DNA of 64,000 nt, from contig AODO01000063.1 of assembly GCA_000341795.1 (NCBI GenBank), positions 1-64,000 on the forward strand, written 5' to 3'. The notes beneath the pieces were generated by a model. The model had not been told where the DNA came from, ran no database searches, and was given only the letters and a program-made list of their open reading frames with translations. This document shows, piece after piece, positions 61,975-64,000 of the stretch. The translations under genes and the position numbers were made by a program. The stretch's first letter is position 1; every line of letters begins with the position of its first letter. This DNA is from Rhodococcus triatomae BKS 15-14. Its GTDB lineage: Bacteria; Actinomycetota; Actinomycetes; Mycobacteriales; Mycobacteriaceae.

Positions 61975-62935
61975 CAGCCGCTCGGACTTCCTCGAGGCTC
62001 TCGACGATCCACCTGGTCCAGGTCGCGTCCGCACCGGGGATGCATCCGTGGCGGAACGGAGCTTCCGGATTTCCGGGCCGGACGACGACGCGGAAGCGTC
62101 GCGCCGCCACCCGCATGTCGACGGTGACCGTGGTGCCGGCTGCCGTTGACACGGCGACGTGTTCGAGCGCGTCGACGTCCGTGACACGGGCGGCCTCGCG
62201 GATGGCGTGCTCGGCGACCTGCGCCTGTTGCGGCAGCGCGGCGCGGCCACGCAGATGGGTGAGTGCCATCCGGCCGTCGAGGTAGTCGCGCGCCGTCGTC
62301 CGGGCCGACTCCGCACCGAGCCGACTGAAGTACACCCCGGCGGGGAAGGCAATCATGTTGGCGGCGAATCGATCTCCACCGATGTGCGTGCACTCCCACA
62401 CGTCCGCCCCGTCGACCTGCGACAACGCACCGACGATCGGGCGGCCCAGTTCGGCACAGCAGGCGTCCTTCTTCCCGTGGGTGCACACCACGAACAGCGG
62501 AGTGCGTCGCGGCGTGCCGACGTCCGGTTCGGCTCCGGCAGCACAGGTTTCGAACGGCAGGTCTCCGAGTTCCGCGTAGTCGGCAATCGTCCCCTCGCGC
62601 ATCCAGTGGGTCACGCCGTCCGACCAGGCGAGGATCCAGCGCGGCTCGGTGACGCGCCGGTGACGTGGGCGACGGATCAGCACCAGCCTGGCCGGGTCGT
62701 CGAGCGAATCGATCCGGTCGAGGAGCGTGTCCGGGAGCAAACCGGAGGGCGCGGATTTCGGCCACGGTCCGGGATGTTCGACCATCACCCACAGCCGGGT
62801 GTGTCCGGCGCGCGCGGCCATCGGTTCGCCGGCCTCCGAGGATCGCCACGAACACGCGTCCGAGCGGCGACTGACCTGGGCATTCTCGATCAACGAGCAT
62901 CCGAGGCCGGTGCCCCACGGGTCGGCTGACACCAC
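61967..62935 (-). CDS. Sucrase/ferredoxin-like (thioredoxin-fold) protein
   Basis: 322 residues of the Suc_Fer-like family. Key segments: FVVCTHGKKDACCAELGRPI and DVWECTHIGGDRFAANMIAFPAGVYFSRL, whose cysteines resemble thioredoxin-like [2Fe-2S] sites. Actinobacterial members are uncharacterised, often near iron-acquisition genes, and may act in siderophore reduction; that is inference here. The start lies 14 bases from an IdeR-like box shared with the divergent siderophore-binding protein gene. Confidence 0.78.
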   Translation of the reverse strand: MVSADPWGTGLGCSLIENAQVSRRSDACSWRSSEAGEPMAARAGHTRLWVMVEHPGPWPKSAPSGLLPDTLLDRIDSLDDPARLVLIRRPRHRRVTEPRWILAWSDGVTHWMREGTIADYAELGDLPFETCAAGAEPDVGTPRRTPLFVVCTHGKKDACCAELGRPIVGALSQVDGADVWECTHIGGDRFAANMIAFPAGVYFSRLGAESARTTARDYLDGRMALTHLRGRAALPQQAQVAEHAIREAARVTDVDALEHVAVSTAAGTTVTVDMRVAARRFRVVVRPGNPEAPFRHGCIPGADATWTRWIVESLEEVRAAVT

Positions 62936-62948
62936 CAGGCCCCCTTCT

Positions 62949-62967
62949 GTAAGTTAGCCTTACCAAT
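62949..62967. promoter_or_regulatory. IdeR/DtxR-type iron box
   Basis: GTAAGTTAGCCTTACCAAT matches the 19-base IdeR consensus at about 13 positions and keeps the GTTAG-x-CT-x-ACC core. It lies in the 103-base gap between divergent genes that both fit iron acquisition, which strengthens the call. Confidence 0.7.
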
Positions 62968-63038
62968 CTTATGGGACGCCGAAACGGCGCCCGCCGGCAC
63001 CAACGGACCGGTGGCGAATGAAGTCTTCAGGAGTGTGG

Positions 63039-63977
63039 ATGAGACAGGGAGTTACCCGAGCTGGTCGCGTGCTGATCGGTGCGATCGCCGTCGCGGTCGC
63101 GCTGAGCGCCTGTACCGGCGGCGACGACGGTGACCCGTCCGCGCAGACCTCGTCCACCCGCACGATCACGCACGCCCACGGTTCGACCGAGGTCCCCGAC
63201 GCCCCGCAGCGTGTCGTGGTCCTCGAACCCGTGCAGCTCGACACCTCCATCGCGCTGGGCGTGATCCCTGTCGGTGCCGCGGTTCTCAGCGAGGCGACCG
63301 GCGTTCCCGGCTACCTCGGCGACGAGGCCTCCTCGATCGCGATGGCCGGGACCGTCGCAGCACCCAACGTGGAGAAGATCGCCGCACTTGAACCGGATCT
63401 CATCATCGGGACCGAGACCCGGCACGCGGACCTCTACGACCAGCTCGCCGCGATCGCCCCGACCGTGTACATGGCGTCGCAGTCCGATCCGTGGCAGGAC
63501 AACGTCCGTTTCGTCGCCGACACGCTCGGCAGGAGCTCGGACGCGCAGGCGCTGCTCGACGACTACACGACACGCTGCGACGAGGTCGCGGCCAAGCACC
63601 ACACCGACGGCAAGGCGGCGCAACTGATCCGCCCCCGTGACGAGGTCCTGACCCTGTACGGGCCGACGTCGTTCGCGGGCAGCACCCTCGAATGCGCCGG
63701 CTTCACGATCCCGCCCCGCGACTGGCAGAACTCGATCTCCGTCGACCTGTCCCCCGAGCTCGCCGGCGAGGCCAGGGCCGACCTGGTTCTTGTGACCAGC
63801 GCGAAGCCGAACGACCCGACGTCGGTCCCGGGCGTGGTGACCGACAGGGCACTGTTCCCGAACATGCACGTGGTCGACATGTCGTACTGGATCACCGGCG
63901 TCGGCCCGCTCGGCGGCCTGACCGTCCTCGACGACCTCGACGACCTCCTGTCCGAGCGGCCCGCCGGCGGCCACTGA
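63039..63977 (+). CDS. Iron-siderophore binding lipoprotein (FecB/FepB-like)
   Basis: 312 residues from the ATG at 63039, which has AGGAG five bases before it; the ATG at 63018 lacks a good site. Signal peptide with lipobox ALSACTGG. Fold markers: TRTITHAHGSTEVPDAPQRVVVLEPVQLDTSIALGVIPVG, KIAALEPDLIIGTETR, the long connecting helix and, near the end, MHVVDMSYWITGVGPLGGLTVLDDLDDLL. It probably captures ferric siderophores for a FecCDE-type importer encoded elsewhere or beyond the window edge. Confidence 0.87.
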   Translation: MRQGVTRAGRVLIGAIAVAVALSACTGGDDGDPSAQTSSTRTITHAHGSTEVPDAPQRVVVLEPVQLDTSIALGVIPVGAAVLSEATGVPGYLGDEASSIAMAGTVAAPNVEKIAALEPDLIIGTETRHADLYDQLAAIAPTVYMASQSDPWQDNVRFVADTLGRSSDAQALLDDYTTRCDEVAAKHHTDGKAAQLIRPRDEVLTLYGPTSFAGSTLECAGFTIPPRDWQNSISVDLSPELAGEARADLVLVTSAKPNDPTSVPGVVTDRALFPNMHVVDMSYWITGVGPLGGLTVLDDLDDLLSERPAGGH

Positions 63978-64000
63978 TCACGCGGCCCCACCACCCACGG

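Overview
High-GC actinobacterial chromosome, most likely Rhodococcus or a close mycolic-acid relative. The support is an EtfD-type membrane Fe-S oxidoreductase, an AspC/AlaA-like aminotransferase, UDP-glucose dehydrogenase and dCTP deaminase beside a tRNA-Gly (neighbours that recall M. tuberculosis Rv0321-Rv0338c), plus AlkB, an AztABCD zinc system, an ECF41 sigma factor and pervasive GC-rich codon use. No phage, transposase, rRNA or CRISPR array was seen.
Layout. 0.2-2.8 kb: secreted S1 protease, a 28-residue peptide gene between two strong hairpins, a secreted glycine-rich protein. 3.1-11.8 kb: EtfD with a repeat-rich tail, a DUF559/AbiEi-like protein set among short repeats, AlkB and a carotenoid-cleavage oxygenase (reverse strand), then the aminotransferase. 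11.9-19.7 kb: a translationally coupled exopolysaccharide cluster (BcsB-like protein, unclassified membrane protein, BcsA-like GT2 synthase, GT-C-like membrane protein), followed convergently by a secreted GH5-like hydrolase. 19.8-26.2 kb: BluB, YibE/F protein, Hsp70-like membrane protein, UDP-glucose dehydrogenase, a small basic protein, Dcd, tRNA-Gly(CCC).
26.7-36.9 kb is the most striking part: two divergent, translationally coupled operons that look like a complete ribosomal-peptide (TOMM, azol(in)e) pathway joined to metallophore transport. One strand encodes an MFS exporter, a FecCD-type permease, ATPase and binding lipoprotein, and a SagB-type dehydrogenase. The other encodes a 62-residue precursor with two almost identical 27-residue repeats, an E1-like partner, an S15/CocE-type hydrolase and two YcaO proteins. 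The only intergenic space between them holds a 21-bp dyad resembling actinobacterial Zur boxes, and a related 21-bp dyad sits between aztA and aztB about 15 kb away. I propose a zinc-responsive ribosomal metallophore; this is inference.
36.9-45.5 kb: degenerate DNA with gene remnants, a GH39-like secreted hydrolase with a ROK regulator, a secreted beta-propeller protein and a mosaic pseudogene (regulator, alkylsulfatase and unknown fragments). 45.7-50.7 kb: zinc importer aztA/aztB, a beta-propeller lipoprotein, aztC, aztD. 50.8-53.4 kb: flavodoxin, ECF41 sigma factor and FAD oxidoreductase operon. 53.6-64 kb: small proteins, a lipid-linked-sugar flippase, a large LuxR-type ATPase regulator, a secreted SRPBCC protein, two RNHCP zinc-finger proteins with a possible leader peptide, a VOC protein, an alpha/beta-hydrolase-fold protein without catalytic residues, and a sucrase/ferredoxin-like protein divergent from an iron-siderophore binding lipoprotein with an IdeR-like box between them.
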